Positions 1 to 9,852 of a stretch of 64,000 nucleotides of DNA are shown piece after piece. Made by a program: the position numbers and the translations under genes. The stretch's first letter is position 1. Every line of letters starts with the position of its first letter. The stretch is from Streptomyces exfoliatus (lineage in GTDB: Bacteria; Actinomycetota; Actinomycetes; Streptomycetales; Streptomycetaceae), in assembly GCF_000725545.1 (NCBI RefSeq), contig NZ_JNZP01000001.1, positions 1-64,000 of the forward strand, written 5' to 3'. The notes under the pieces were generated by a model. It saw nothing but the letters and a program-made list of their open reading frames with translations. It had not been told where the DNA came from and searched no databases.

Positions 1-1
1 G

Positions 2-3000
2 GATCACGTCCTCAGCTACAAGTGGACGCTGCCCGACGGCACCGACGTGACCACCGGCGGCAACCAGGTCCAGACGGCTCTGCCGTCGGCCGTCGCCCCC
101 GGTGACAGTGTCGATCTCCAGGCCGTGGTGAAGACCCCGATCAACTCCGACAACGGCAACAAGCGTACCGACTACGTCCTGACCTGGGACGTCTACAACA
201 AGACCACCGGGGCGTGGACGTCGGGCACCTCCGGCATCCCCGGTCTGAAGCAGAACGTGGCCGTGGAGGACCCCACCTCCAACCAGCTCGGCCTGGAGAA
301 GTTCTACGCCTACACCGGCAAGAACACCGGCGCCGGCGGCAGCCTGATGAACAACCTCGCCTCCGGCAACGCGGCGTGGTCGTACAACGCGTTCAACAAC
401 CCGGGTCGTGGTCTGAACACGTTCTTCCGGCTGGCCTACAACAGCCTGGACACCTCCGACACGGTCTCCGGTGCGGGCTGGTCCATGCAGGCGTCGGGGC
501 CGATCCGGCTCGGCGCGCCGCTGGAGTTCCACCCGAAACCGCACCCCACGGAGATCCGTCTCCCGGACGGCGACGGCACCACCCACGTCTTCCGCTGGGA
601 CAGTGTGAACAGCGTCTGGAAGGCACCGGCCGGTGTCCACTACAAGCTGACGGCGAAGCCCGGTCTCGACTGCACGCCGCTGAAGGACCCGATCCCGGAC
701 GCCTGGACCATGGCCAGGCCGGACGGTACTCGCTTCCTGTTCGGCTGCGACGGCTACCTGACCTCCACGGTGGACAAGAACGGCAACACCATGCTGTTCA
801 CCTACGAGGAGCGGAAGTCCAACAACAAGCCGACCAAGTTCCTGACGTACATCACCGACCCGGCGTCGCGGCAGACGCTGACGGTGGACTACTTCAAGAA
901 GGGCGACGCCTCCTACGAGTACGTCTCGGGCACCGGCACCATCGCCACGGGCTCGAACCTGACCAACTCCAAGATCTACGACCACATCAAGTCGGTCACC
1001 GACGTGTCCGGCCGTAAGATCAACTTCTGGTACACCGACAAGGGTCTGCTCGGCCAGTTCACCGACGGTGTGGGCTCCTCGCAGCCGAAGGTGTTCAAGT
1101 TCACCTACGACGCCACGCAGGGCAACAAGAACGTCAAGCTGGTGGCGGCCACGGACCCCCGGGGCAACGCCACCAAGCTGGCCTACTACGCCCCGCAGGC
1201 CGGCGACGACCCGAAGTACCACTGGTGGACCAAGACCATCACGGACCGGCTGAACAACAACACGACGTTCGCCTACAAGGCGAACGTGACGAACCCGAAG
1301 TTCACCGACACGAAGGTCACCGACGCCGAGGCGCATGCCACGGACTACGTCCTGGACGACTTCTCCCGTCAGGTGAGGGCCACCAACGCCAAGTCGCAGG
1401 CCACGGACCTCTCCTGGGACGCCGACAACAACGTCACGCTCCTGAAGGACGCGAACGGCGCCCAGACCACCTGGACGTACGACCAGAAGACCGGCTACCC
1501 GCTGACGATGAAGGACGCGGAGGCCAACAAGAACGGCACCGCGGCCTCGGTCTACACGTACCAGACCCGTCTGGACGGCTACTCGGCCGATCTGTCCACC
1601 AAGACCTCTCCGGAGGGCCGCAAGTGGCAGTTCGGCTATGACGGCTTCGGCAACCTCAAGACCGTCACCGACCCCAAGGGTGTCGCCACCACCTCGGTGA
1701 CCGGCGACTACACCACCACGTACGACTACGACGCCTACGGGCAGTTGGCCAAGGCCACCGACGCCAACGGCAACGCCACCGTCAACTCCGACTTCAGCGA
1801 CATCGGCTACCCGAAGAAGATCACCGACGCGGAGAGCCACGCCACCTCGTTCGTCTACGACGAGCGCGGCCAGGTCACCTCGGTGACCGACACGCTGGGC
1901 ACCACCACCACCCAGACCTACGACGCCTTCAAGCGTCCGCTGGTCAACAAGGTGCCCAAGGTGCAGGCGCAGGGGTCGTTCATCACCACGCCCGCCCCGG
2001 TGTACGACGCCAACGACAACGTCACCTCCAGCACCGCCGCGGACGGCGCGGTGTCCACCGCGGTCTATGACCCGGCGGACCAGGTGACCTCGTCGACCGG
2101 CCCGGACAACAACCTGAGCGGACGCACGTCGCTCTACAGCTACGACAAGGTCGGCAACCTCAGGACCACGACCGAGCCCAAGGGCGCGGCGACGACCGCC
2201 GTCCCGGACGACTACGTCACCACCAACACCTACAACGAGATCTACCAGCTCCTGTCGGTGGTCAACGCCCAGGGCGACAAGGTCTCCTACGAGTACGACA
2301 ACGTCGGCAACGCGGTCACGGTCATCGACCCGAAGAAGAACGCCACCGCCGACACCACCGACTACACCAGCAAGACCGCGTACGACCTCAACCACCGCGT
2401 CACCAAGGTCACGGACGCGGCGGGCAAGTACACCACCACCACCTACGACAAGGACTCCCTGGTCCTCGAGACGACCGACAAGGAGGGCAACAAGTCCCAG
2501 GTCGTCTACGACGAGCGCGGCAAGGTCATCGAGCAGAAGGTTCCCTACGAGGGCACCACGGTCCGGTCGACCAAGTTCGAGTACGACCAGATGGGCAACA
2601 CCACCAAGGTGATCAGCCCGCGCGGCACCGCCACCGCGGCCGCGGACGACTTCACCAGCCGTACCGAGTACGACAAGCTCAACCGGCCGGTCAAGCAGTT
2701 CCTGCCCTACGACCCGGCGGACACCCGCCACAACAACCCCAACGTCTACACACAGACGGTCTACGACGCCGTCGGCCGCACCGCGCGGGTCTCCGCGCCG
2801 CCGTCGGAGGGGCAGACGGTCCGCAACGACACCGACTACACCTACTTCGACAACGGCTGGCCCAAGACGGTCACCGACCCGTGGGACATCGTCACCTCCT
2901 ACGGCTACAACCAGACCGGCCAGCAGGTGTCGCGCACCCTCACCTCCGCCGGCGGCTCCAGCTCGCGGACCATGGGCTGGGCGTACTACCCCGACGGCAG

Positions 3001-5677
3001 CCTCCAGGCCCGCACCGACGACGGCGTGCCGTTCGGCGCCCACGTCGTGGTGGGGGACAACTCCGACACCCAGAGCACCTCGGCCACCGGCACCTGGGCC
3101 ACCGCCTCGGCCACCGGCCAGCAGGGCTACGACCACCGCACCCACGCGGCGGGGGCCTCGACGGACAGGTTCACCTGGACGCTGAACGTTCCGCAGGACG
3201 GCAGCTACACCGCCTACGCGAAGTACCCGACGACCTCGGGCGCCTCCACGGCGGCGAAGTACAGCGTCACCCACGGCAGCGGCACCACCGACAAGGCGGT
3301 CAACCAGACCACCGGTGGCGGCACCTGGGTCTCGCTGGGCGCGTTCACCTTCAAGCAGGGGAACACGTCCAAGATCACCCTGGCGACCGACGCCTCGGGC
3401 AAGGTCGTCGCCGACGCGGTGAAGATCGTCCGTAACGCCACGGAGACCGACAACGAGAAGAGGAACTTCACCTACTCGTACGACCTCAACGGCAACCTCA
3501 CCTCGATCGCGGACGCCTCCTCCGGCACCAAGGTCGACGCGTACTCGATGACCTACACCGAGCTCAACCAGCTCCAGAAGGCCAGTGAGTCCCTGTCCGG
3601 CGCCGAGAAGAAGGCCACGTCGTTCACGTACGACGCCAACGGCCAGCCGCAGACGGTGACCCACCCCGACCAGTACTCGCAGTACTTCTACGACCTGCGG
3701 GACCTGACGACGACGGTGAAGGTCGGCAAGTCCGCCTCGGACGCCTCGCCCGAGACCACCGCGTTCACCTACACCGACCGCGGCCAGCGGCTGAAGGAGA
3801 CCAAGGCCAACGGCAACACGGTCGACTACACCTACTACCTCAACGGAGCGCTGAAGACCCAGAGCGAGAAGAAGCCGAACGCCACGCTGGTCTCCTCGCA
3901 CACCTACGCCTACGACGCCAACGGCAGCAAGGCGCAGGACGTCGCGTCCAAGATGAACGCCGACAACCACGGCGCGTACCTGACCTCCACCACGAACTAC
4001 ACTTACGACCCGGTCAACCGGCTCACCAAGTCGGTGAAGACGGGCAGCGGCGCGGGCACCGAGACCTACGCCCACGATGACAACGCCAACGTCATCAGCC
4101 AGACCGTCAAGGACATCACCACCACCTACACCTACGACCGCAACCGGCTCCTCAGCGCGAGCGTCAGCGGTGTCAGCAACAGCTACAACTACGACCCGTA
4201 CGGCCGACTGGACACCGTCACCGCCGGTGGCAAGGTGCTCCAGGACAAGGACTACGACGGCTTCGACCACGTCATCAAGAACTCCACGCTGCAGGACGAC
4301 GGAGTCTCGACGAAGACCAGCACCTACGTCTTCGACCCGCTGGACCGCACGACGTCCAAGACGGAGTCCGGCAAGACCACCGACTACAACTACCTCGGTA
4401 CCTCCAGTGAGGTCCTCAACGAGGCCGTTGCCGGCGCGGTCACCAAGTCCTACCAGTACAGCCCGTGGGGCGAACGCCTGACGCAGCTGAAGCACAACAC
4501 CGACGGCACCGAGGAGCTCGGCGTCTACGGCTACAACGGCCACACCGACGTCGAAACCCTCACCGACACCAGCGGTGACACGAAGTCCACCTACGGCTAC
4601 ACGGCCTACGGCAGCAACAACGACGCCGAGTTCACCGGCATCGACAAGCCCGACGCCGCCCAGCCCGACAAGGAGGCGTACAACCCCTACCGCTTCAGCG
4701 CGAAGCGCTGGGATTCCGCCAGCGGCACGTACGACATGGGCTTCCGTGACTACGACCCCGGCCTGAACCGCTTCACCAGCAGGGACATGTACAGCGGCGC
4801 CCTTGCCGACATGCGGCTGGGATCGGACCCCTTCACGGGGAACCGCTACGCCTTCACGGGCGGCAACCCGATCAGCAACGTGGAGATCGACGGGCACAAC
4901 TGGTGCGAGGGCGGGGCCTTCTGCCCCTACAACGAGACCTTCGCCGATGCGTGGATCACCGGCATCGGTGTTCTCACCGACAACCTCGCCGGCCCCGTGA
5001 TCGCCGCGGAGCCGATCCTTCGGGACCAGTGCCCCTCGTGCTTCGGAAGCCCCGGTGACCCCAACGGGGTGGACCTGGGATTCGAATGGGTCTCAGGCAG
5101 GGGTCCCAGTAAGCGGGACTTCGGCGGGAACGACGCCTTCACGCAGTCGCTCATGGACCACTACCACGTCCAGCGCGTGCGCGAGATCGCTGCCGACAAC
5201 ATCAACGGCGGAAACTACAACGTCGGCGCAACCGTCAAGCAGTACACGGACAAGAAGACGAAGAAGGTCGAGAACAACGGCCTGAACCACTCGCTGAACT
5301 CCAAGACCGTCCTCCTGGATTTCACGACCAACATGTCCGCTGCGTTCCTCGGTTCCTACACCATGGACTACACGGTCAAGTCGGTCGACAAGAAGGCGGG
5401 AACCGCGACCATTGAATTCCATGTGAAGAATGGCAGCGATATCAACTCCGGGACGCACATCGCCCCGGAGCTCGGCGGATACAGTCCGTGGTGGGATGAG
5501 AACATCGCCATCCCGCTCAACGACAACTACACTACGGGGCGTTTCGGCGCGAAGGAGCAGGAGTTGACGTGGACGGAGACGATCGACCTCGGCGATCCCG
5601 CGGCTCCGTCGGGGGCGTCGGAGTCGTCGCCCGGCCTGTTCGACGGCCTCACGGATTGGGTCTCCAGCCTCTTCTGA
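2..5677 (+). CDS. RHS/YD-repeat polymorphic-toxin-like protein, 5' truncated by the window edge
   Basis: The frame is open from base 2, so the true start lies upstream; about 1891 codons are visible. Dozens of YD-type repeats of the form YDxxGN, YDxxGR or YDALGR run to about residue 1580. They are the signature of RHS proteins, which in known members fold into a shell around a C-terminal effector. A Golvesin-C-like beta domain interrupts the repeats at about residues 1013-1143 (ends in VVADAVKIV). The RHS core ends with YDPGLNRFTSRD at about residue 1584 and GNRYAFTGGNPISNVEIDGH at about 1615-1633. The last ~258 residues are unlike the repeats: an SGRGPSKRDFGGNDAFT segment, then a beta-rich stretch ending WTETIDL. 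I do not recognise this tip; it is the position of the effector in polymorphic toxins. The final ~300 bp are less G+C rich than the core. Confidence 0.93.
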   Translation, partial: DHVLSYKWTLPDGTDVTTGGNQVQTALPSAVAPGDSVDLQAVVKTPINSDNGNKRTDYVLTWDVYNKTTGAWTSGTSGIPGLKQNVAVEDPTSNQLGLEKFYAYTGKNTGAGGSLMNNLASGNAAWSYNAFNNPGRGLNTFFRLAYNSLDTSDTVSGAGWSMQASGPIRLGAPLEFHPKPHPTEIRLPDGDGTTHVFRWDSVNSVWKAPAGVHYKLTAKPGLDCTPLKDPIPDAWTMARPDGTRFLFGCDGYLTSTVDKNGNTMLFTYEERKSNNKPTKFLTYITDPASRQTLTVDYFKKGDASYEYVSGTGTIATGSNLTNSKIYDHIKSVTDVSGRKINFWYTDKGLLGQFTDGVGSSQPKVFKFTYDATQGNKNVKLVAATDPRGNATKLAYYAPQAGDDPKYHWWTKTITDRLNNNTTFAYKANVTNPKFTDTKVTDAEAHATDYVLDDFSRQVRATNAKSQATDLSWDADNNVTLLKDANGAQTTWTYDQKTGYPLTMKDAEANKNGTAASVYTYQTRLDGYSADLSTKTSPEGRKWQFGYDGFGNLKTVTDPKGVATTSVTGDYTTTYDYDAYGQLAKATDANGNATVNSDFSDIGYPKKITDAESHATSFVYDERGQVTSVTDTLGTTTTQTYDAFKRPLVNKVPKVQAQGSFITTPAPVYDANDNVTSSTAADGAVSTAVYDPADQVTSSTGPDNNLSGRTSLYSYDKVGNLRTTTEPKGAATTAVPDDYVTTNTYNEIYQLLSVVNAQGDKVSYEYDNVGNAVTVIDPKKNATADTTDYTSKTAYDLNHRVTKVTDAAGKYTTTTYDKDSLVLETTDKEGNKSQVVYDERGKVIEQKVPYEGTTVRSTKFEYDQMGNTTKVISPRGTATAAADDFTSRTEYDKLNRPVKQFLPYDPADTRHNNPNVYTQTVYDAVGRTARVSAPPSEGQTVRNDTDYTYFDNGWPKTVTDPWDIVTSYGYNQTGQQVSRTLTSAGGSSSRTMGWAYYPDGSLQARTDDGVPFGAHVVVGDNSDTQSTSATGTWATASATGQQGYDHRTHAAGASTDRFTWTLNVPQDGSYTAYAKYPTTSGASTAAKYSVTHGSGTTDKAVNQTTGGGTWVSLGAFTFKQGNTSKITLATDASGKVVADAVKIVRNATETDNEKRNFTYSYDLNGNLTSIADASSGTKVDAYSMTYTELNQLQKASESLSGAEKKATSFTYDANGQPQTVTHPDQYSQYFYDLRDLTTTVKVGKSASDASPETTAFTYTDRGQRLKETKANGNTVDYTYYLNGALKTQSEKKPNATLVSSHTYAYDANGSKAQDVASKMNADNHGAYLTSTTNYTYDPVNRLTKSVKTGSGAGTETYAHDDNANVISQTVKDITTTYTYDRNRLLSASVSGVSNSYNYDPYGRLDTVTAGGKVLQDKDYDGFDHVIKNSTLQDDGVSTKTSTYVFDPLDRTTSKTESGKTTDYNYLGTSSEVLNEAVAGAVTKSYQYSPWGERLTQLKHNTDGTEELGVYGYNGHTDVETLTDTSGDTKSTYGYTAYGSNNDAEFTGIDKPDAAQPDKEAYNPYRFSAKRWDSASGTYDMGFRDYDPGLNRFTSRDMYSGALADMRLGSDPFTGNRYAFTGGNPISNVEIDGHNWCEGGAFCPYNETFADAWITGIGVLTDNLAGPVIAAEPILRDQCPSCFGSPGDPNGVDLGFEWVSGRGPSKRDFGGNDAFTQSLMDHYHVQRVREIAADNINGGNYNVGATVKQYTDKKTKKVENNGLNHSLNSKTVLLDFTTNMSAAFLGSYTMDYTVKSVDKKAGTATIEFHVKNGSDINSGTHIAPELGGYSPWWDENIAIPLNDNYTTGRFGAKEQELTWTETIDLGDPAAPSGASESSPGLFDGLTDWVSSLF
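3040..3435 (+). other. Golvesin-C-like beta domain inserted in the RHS repeats
   Basis: Within the RHS gene the YD repeats stop and about 130 residues follow the pattern of golvesin/xly C-terminal-like domains: DNSDTQSTSATGTW, GYDHRTHAAG, TWTLNVPQDGSYTAYAKYP, then KITLATDASGKVVADAVKIV. YD repeats resume immediately after. In other secreted actinobacterial proteins such domains are thought to bind carbohydrate or cell wall. Here it may help surface display or target binding, which is inference from family context. Confidence 0.7.
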
Positions 5678-5697
5678 CGGCAGGCTGACGCGTAAAC

Positions 5698-5747
5698 GGC
5701 CGGGCTGCCCCCGGAGGCCCGAAAGGGTCTCCGGGGGCAGCCCGGCC
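5698..5747 (+). terminator. Very strong hairpin between the RHS gene and the lipoprotein gene
   Basis: A perfect 19-bp stem (5698-5716 pairs with 5729-5747) encloses a 12-nt loop. It starts 20 bp after the RHS stop and ends 25 bp before the next start codon. There is no U tract, which is common for actinobacterial terminators. It probably ends or attenuates RHS transcription, so the lipoprotein gene may need its own promoter or readthrough. Confidence 0.75.
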
Positions 5748-5772
5748 TCCGGAACCAAGGGAAGCAGACAAC

Positions 5773-6276
5773 GTGCGATTCGGCGCATCTCGCAGTGGTG
5801 CAGGCCTCGCGGCCGCCGCCTTGACGGTACTCACATCGACCGCTTGCGGCATACTTCAACCCGCCCGGGCCCCGGTGGAGACCCCGGAGTCCGTAGTGCA
5901 TTCCGAATTGGTCGGCCGATGGGACGGGAGCCCGGAATGCAGATCTCCGCTTCCGGTGATCCGACTGCGTGACGATTACACCTATACGGTCAAGGACTTT
6001 CCGACGGAGTGGGACGGCCCGGTGCCGGACTCTCAGGTGACACGTCGTTCGACCGACGGGAAATGGCACGCGGTCAACAAGGACCCCGGCCTGTCACCCT
6101 ATCTCGTGCTTCGTTTCGAGAAGGGGAAGGGGGAGTGGGAAATAGAGACTCTCTTTTTCACCCTGGAGAAGGGAACACTGTGGATGGGCACGTCCGTCGA
6201 GGTGGAGGGGGAGCCCGGACATTCCTTCTCGTGCGACTTCAGACGTACTTCTGCCGACCCTGAATCCGCCGGATAG
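5773..6276 (+). CDS. Small putative lipoprotein; candidate immunity protein for the RHS tip
   Basis: 167 aa. A basic N-terminus and hydrophobic segment end in VLTSTAC with Cys25, a plausible but imperfect lipobox (Ser rather than Leu at -3). The mature part contains the order WDGSPECRSPLPVIRL, DDYTYTV, then FSCDFRR, suggesting a small beta-rich extracytoplasmic domain with two Cys. I recognise no named family. It lies directly downstream of a polymorphic-toxin-like gene, and its composition is AT-richer than its neighbours, as is usual for toxin tip/immunity pairs. A lipoprotein immunity protein would fit an effector acting outside the membrane. This role is inferred from position only. Confidence 0.7.
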   Translation: MRFGASRSGAGLAAAALTVLTSTACGILQPARAPVETPESVVHSELVGRWDGSPECRSPLPVIRLRDDYTYTVKDFPTEWDGPVPDSQVTRRSTDGKWHAVNKDPGLSPYLVLRFEKGKGEWEIETLFFTLEKGTLWMGTSVEVEGEPGHSFSCDFRRTSADPESAG

Positions 6277-6415
6277 CGGATGACGCCCCCAGCCGGCACG
6301 GCGCCCTGTCGGGTGCGGCCCCCGCGCCCGTGGCGCAGCGGCGCGGCGAGCCCGGGGCGCAGGTGCCATGCTGGAAGGCAGCGGGGGCCGGCGGCAGGAA
6401 CACAGGTGATCGCTC

Positions 6416-7252
6416 ATGTGTCGATGGCTCGCATACTCGGGTACGCCCCTGCTGCTCGACACCATCCTCTACAAGCCCGCCCACTCGCTGATCGACCAGA
6501 GCCTCCACTCCAGACTGGGCGTCGAGACGACGAACGGTGACGGCTTCGGTGTCGGCTGGTACCCGGAGGAGGCCGGGGCCACCCCGGCCCTGCTCAGGGA
6601 CATCGGCCCCGCCTGGAACAACCGCAACCTGCGGGAGATCGCTGACCACGTCCGGTCACCGCTGTTCTTCGCCCACATCAGGGCGTCGACCGGCACCGCG
6701 GTCCAGCAGTCGAACTGCCACCCGTTCCGGCACGGCCGCTGGATGTGGATGCACAACGGCGCCATCGCGGACTTCCATCTCGTGCGCCGCGAGCTGTCCC
6801 TGCTCATCGACCCCGCCCTGTACTCCGACGTCGAAGGAACGACGGACTCCGAGGTGATGTTCTACCTGGCGGTCACCTTCGGCCTGGACCAGGACCCGCC
6901 CGGTGCCGTGGCCCGCATGGTGGGAGTCGTGGAGCGCATCGGCCGCGACCACGGCGTGGAGCTCCCGATGCAGATGACGGTCGCCGTGACCGACGGCGAA
7001 CGGCTCTGGGCCTTCCGCTACTCGAGCGCGGGCGCTTCCCGGTCCCTCTTCTACAGCACCCGTGTGGACACCCTGCGCACGCTGCACCCCGACGTCGCGT
7101 TCCTGCGGGAACTGTCCGACGAGTCCCGCCTCATCGTGTCCGAACCCCTCGGCGATCTGCCCGGCGCCTGGAACGAGGTACCCGAGAGCAGCTACGGCGT
7201 CGTCCAGGCGGGCGGCGACGAGTTGCGCCCCTTCGTCCCGGAACCGGCATGA
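6416..7252 (+). CDS. Class II glutamine amidotransferase, EgtC/YafJ-like
   Basis: 278 aa, starting MCRWLAYSG. Cys2 is the N-terminal nucleophile of class II (Ntn) glutamine amidotransferases once Met1 is removed. Further family landmarks are [39 protein letters not shown] and [11 protein letters not shown]. There is no synthetase or phosphoribosyl-binding partner domain, so it resembles EgtC/YafJ, which hydrolyse gamma-glutamyl amides. The next gene (GTG 4 bp downstream) is a glutamate-cysteine-ligase-family enzyme, suggesting that one makes and the other trims a gamma-glutamyl compound. No egtB or egtD is in the window, so I do not assign it to ergothioneine. Confidence 0.88.
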   Translation: MCRWLAYSGTPLLLDTILYKPAHSLIDQSLHSRLGVETTNGDGFGVGWYPEEAGATPALLRDIGPAWNNRNLREIADHVRSPLFFAHIRASTGTAVQQSNCHPFRHGRWMWMHNGAIADFHLVRRELSLLIDPALYSDVEGTTDSEVMFYLAVTFGLDQDPPGAVARMVGVVERIGRDHGVELPMQMTVAVTDGERLWAFRYSSAGASRSLFYSTRVDTLRTLHPDVAFLRELSDESRLIVSEPLGDLPGAWNEVPESSYGVVQAGGDELRPFVPEPA

Positions 7253-7256
7253 CGCG

Positions 7257-8372
7257 GTGCCGGCACCCGTCGTGATCACGGTCGGGGTCGAGGAAGAGTA
7301 CCTCCTGGTCGACCCGGCGACTCTCCTTCCCGTACCGCGCGTGCGGGAGGTACGGGCAACCGCCGGCCTGGCGACGATCGCGGAGGCGCGGGAGGTCCAG
7401 GACGAGCTGCTGCAGGCCCAGATCGAGGTCGCCACCCCTGTGTGCACGGCCCTCGAAGAGGTGGGGGGCCATCTGCTGCGGCTGCGCCACGCGGTCGCCT
7501 CCGCGGCCGAGGCCAACGGCTGCCGCATCGCGCTCTCCGCCACCGCCCCGGTCAGGGACGCCGCACCCGTACCCCTCACGCGTACGGCCCGGTACCTGAA
7601 GATGCGGGACGAGGCCCGACTGCTGGTCGACGAGCAGCTGATCTGCGGCATGCACGTCCATGTGGGGATCCCCGACCGCGCGGCGGGAGTCGCGGTCCTG
7701 AACCGGTTGCGCCCCTGGCTTCCGACCCTGCTCGCCATGTCCGCGAACGGGCCCCTGTGGGACGGCCGGGACACCGGGTTCGTCAGTTGGCGCACGATCA
7801 TCTTCGGCCGTTGGCCGGTCAGCGGCCCACCACCGCATTTCGAAGGAGCGGCGGACTACGAGGCGCTGGCCGACGCTCTCGTGGCACCGGGGCTGATCCC
7901 GGACCGGGGGCAGTTGTACTGGCATGCCCGGCTCTCGGAGCGGTACCCGACCGTCGAGGTGCGCTGTTGCGACGTGCAGCTGGAGGCGGACGACGCGGTG
8001 ATGCTCGCCGGTGTCGTCCGCGGGCTCGCGGCCACCGCGATGGCCGAGGAGAAGGCCGGGGTCGGAGCCGCGCCCTGCCGGCCGGAGGTGCTGCGCGCCG
8101 CGACGTGGCACGCGGCCCGGCACGGGTTGAGCGGCACCCTGGTGGACGTGGCCGGTGGAGGCCGTCTCCGGAGCAGCGACTCCGTGCTGCGCGCGCTCCT
8201 GCGGTACATCCGCCCGGCCCTGGAGGACAGCGGTGACCACCGCGAGGTGGCCTCGCTCGTCCAGCGGCTCATCCAGCGGGGAACGGCGGCCGACCGCCAG
8301 CGCCGCGCCCTGGCCGAGACCGGTCTGGCAGGGGTCGCGGCGCTCGTCACCGCGGGAGCCACCACCGCCTGA
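7257..8372 (+). CDS. YbdK-like carboxylate-amine ligase (glutamate-cysteine ligase family 2)
   Basis: 371 aa from GTG at 7257, 4 bp after the preceding stop; the open frame extends further upstream, but that part overlaps the amidotransferase. The N-terminus [12 protein letters not shown] is the GCS2 family start. [24 protein letters not shown] and [12 protein letters not shown] follow, and the length matches YbdK (about 370 aa). GCS2 enzymes join glutamate to an amine with ATP; the real substrate of most YbdK-like members is unknown. Tight coupling to the EgtC-like gene suggests a shared pathway. GTG at 7272 is an alternative start. Confidence 0.88.
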   Translation: MPAPVVITVGVEEEYLLVDPATLLPVPRVREVRATAGLATIAEAREVQDELLQAQIEVATPVCTALEEVGGHLLRLRHAVASAAEANGCRIALSATAPVRDAAPVPLTRTARYLKMRDEARLLVDEQLICGMHVHVGIPDRAAGVAVLNRLRPWLPTLLAMSANGPLWDGRDTGFVSWRTIIFGRWPVSGPPPHFEGAADYEALADALVAPGLIPDRGQLYWHARLSERYPTVEVRCCDVQLEADDAVMLAGVVRGLAATAMAEEKAGVGAAPCRPEVLRAATWHAARHGLSGTLVDVAGGGRLRSSDSVLRALLRYIRPALEDSGDHREVASLVQRLIQRGTAADRQRRALAETGLAGVAALVTAGATTA

Positions 8373-8528
8373 GGCCCGTACGTGCCCGGGAGCCGCGACG
8401 ACCGGGCCGGCCGCCGGCGCGGCCGGGCGGTCGCCTCCGTCCCCTCCCGGGCCGACCGGCTCGTCTCACCGGGCCGACCGGCCCGTCCGTGCCTATGGTG
8501 AGAGGGCGGAAGACCGCAGAGGTCTCGC

Positions 8529-9773
8529 GTGGGCAGGTGGAACGTGGGCACAACCGGCATCGACTTCGAAGCGGTCTTCCGCGCCCTGCCGGGCGCGGCC
8601 GCCCTGCTGAGCACGGACCTCGTGTTCGTCGACGTCAACGAGGCGTACAGCGCGCTGTCCGGCCTCACCCGCGAGGAACTGGCGGGCCGCTACCTGTTCG
8701 ACGTCTTCCCCGACAATCCCGGCGATCCGGCCGCGAGCGGCATGCGCAACCTGCATGCGTCCCTGCACAGGGTCGTGGCCACCGGGGAGAGCGACAGCAT
8801 GGCGCTCCAGCGCTACGACGTGGAGGACCCCGACCGGCCGGGGGAGTGGCAGGAGCGGTACTGGAGCCCGGTCAACGTCCCGGTGCTCGGGCCCGACGGC
8901 GCCGTGGCCCTGGTGCTGCACCGGATCGAGGAGGTCACCGAACTCATCCGCGCCCGCGGCACCCGTGGCGGCTCCGGTGCCCGGGTCCTGGAAGCGGAGC
9001 TCTACACCCGCGCCCGTGAGCTGCAGGAACTCAACCAACGTCTGCGCGAGGCCCACGCCCGCGAACGCGAGGTCGCCCTCCATCTCCAGCAGGCCATGCT
9101 GCCCGCGCCCGGCCCGCTCGACCACCACCGCGCGGCCGTGCGGTACCGGCCCGCCACCGGCTCCCTCAACGTGTGCGGTGACTGGTACGACCTGATCGAC
9201 ATGCCCGAGCGCGACCACACGGCCGTCGCCGTCGGCGACGTCGTCGGCCACGGGCTGCACGCCGCCGGGGTCATGGGCCAGCTCCGCAGCGCCCTCTCCG
9301 CCGCCTCCAGGGTGGCGACCGGTCCCGCACAGGCCCTTGAGGCGCTCGGTCTGTACGCCCGGCACGTCGACGGTGCGGAGTCCACCACCGCCGTGTCGGT
9401 CTTCATCGACCGGCCCGGCCACACCCTCACGTACAGCAGCGCCGGTCACCTCCCACCGGCCCTCTGCCACCTGGACGGCACCGTGACGTTCCTGGACCGG
9501 GCGACGGACCCCCCGCTCGGCGCCCGGCCGGAACACGAGTCCCGCCCCCAGAGCCGGACGGGCTTCACCGATGGCTCCACCCTCGTCCTCTACACCGACG
9601 GGCTCGTCGAGCGCCGCCACGAGGACATCGACACCGGCCTCCGGCGGCTTGCCGACTCGCTCTCGCGTCACCGCGCCGCCGAGCCCGACGACCTCGCCGA
9701 CGCTCTCCTGAGCGACCTGGTCCCGCCCGCCGGGATCACCGACGACACCGCACTGGTCATCCTTCGCCTCTGA
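8529..9773 (+). CDS. PAS-domain SpoIIE/RsbU-type PP2C protein phosphatase
   Basis: 414 aa from GTG with AGAGG upstream. Residues ~8-130 form a PAS sensor (LSTDLVFVDVNEAYSALSGL; VLGPDGAVALVLHRIEEVT), and a charged helical linker covers ~155-190. The SpoIIE phosphatase domain occupies ~195-412: CGDWYDLIDMPE and GDVVGHGLHAAGVMGQLR carry the metal-binding Asp/Gly residues, then LVLYTDGLVERR and ITDDTALVIL. Such enzymes dephosphorylate STAS anti-anti-sigma proteins to release stress sigma factors. No anti-sigma kinase or STAS gene is adjacent, so the partner is elsewhere. It appears cytoplasmic, with no membrane segment. Confidence 0.92.
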   Translation: MGRWNVGTTGIDFEAVFRALPGAAALLSTDLVFVDVNEAYSALSGLTREELAGRYLFDVFPDNPGDPAASGMRNLHASLHRVVATGESDSMALQRYDVEDPDRPGEWQERYWSPVNVPVLGPDGAVALVLHRIEEVTELIRARGTRGGSGARVLEAELYTRARELQELNQRLREAHAREREVALHLQQAMLPAPGPLDHHRAAVRYRPATGSLNVCGDWYDLIDMPERDHTAVAVGDVVGHGLHAAGVMGQLRSALSAASRVATGPAQALEALGLYARHVDGAESTTAVSVFIDRPGHTLTYSSAGHLPPALCHLDGTVTFLDRATDPPLGARPEHESRPQSRTGFTDGSTLVLYTDGLVERRHEDIDTGLRRLADSLSRHRAAEPDDLADALLSDLVPPAGITDDTALVILRL

Positions 9774-9785
9774 CGGTCCGCTCGC

Positions 9786-9852
9786 GACGTCCGGGCCGTC
9801 AGCGCCTCGTCGACCGGGGCCGTCACGGCTCGGTCGACCGGGCCGTCACCGC
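9786..9852. repeat. Degenerate tandem repeats between convergent genes
   Basis: Three degenerate copies of a ~22-bp unit (core TCGACCGGGCCGTCA) fill the short gap between the phosphatase and the convergent exporter gene and just enter the exporter's 3' end. No clean terminator stem is visible. Confidence 0.5.

Noticed and set aside
2..5677. Phage tail-fibre or prophage fragment
   Set aside because: The YD repeats and RHS core end are typical of polymorphic toxins; there are no phage structural genes nearby.
6416..8372. Ergothioneine biosynthesis genes egtC and egtA
   Set aside because: No egtB or egtD is present and the ligase has the length and motifs of YbdK-like proteins, so the names are not justified.
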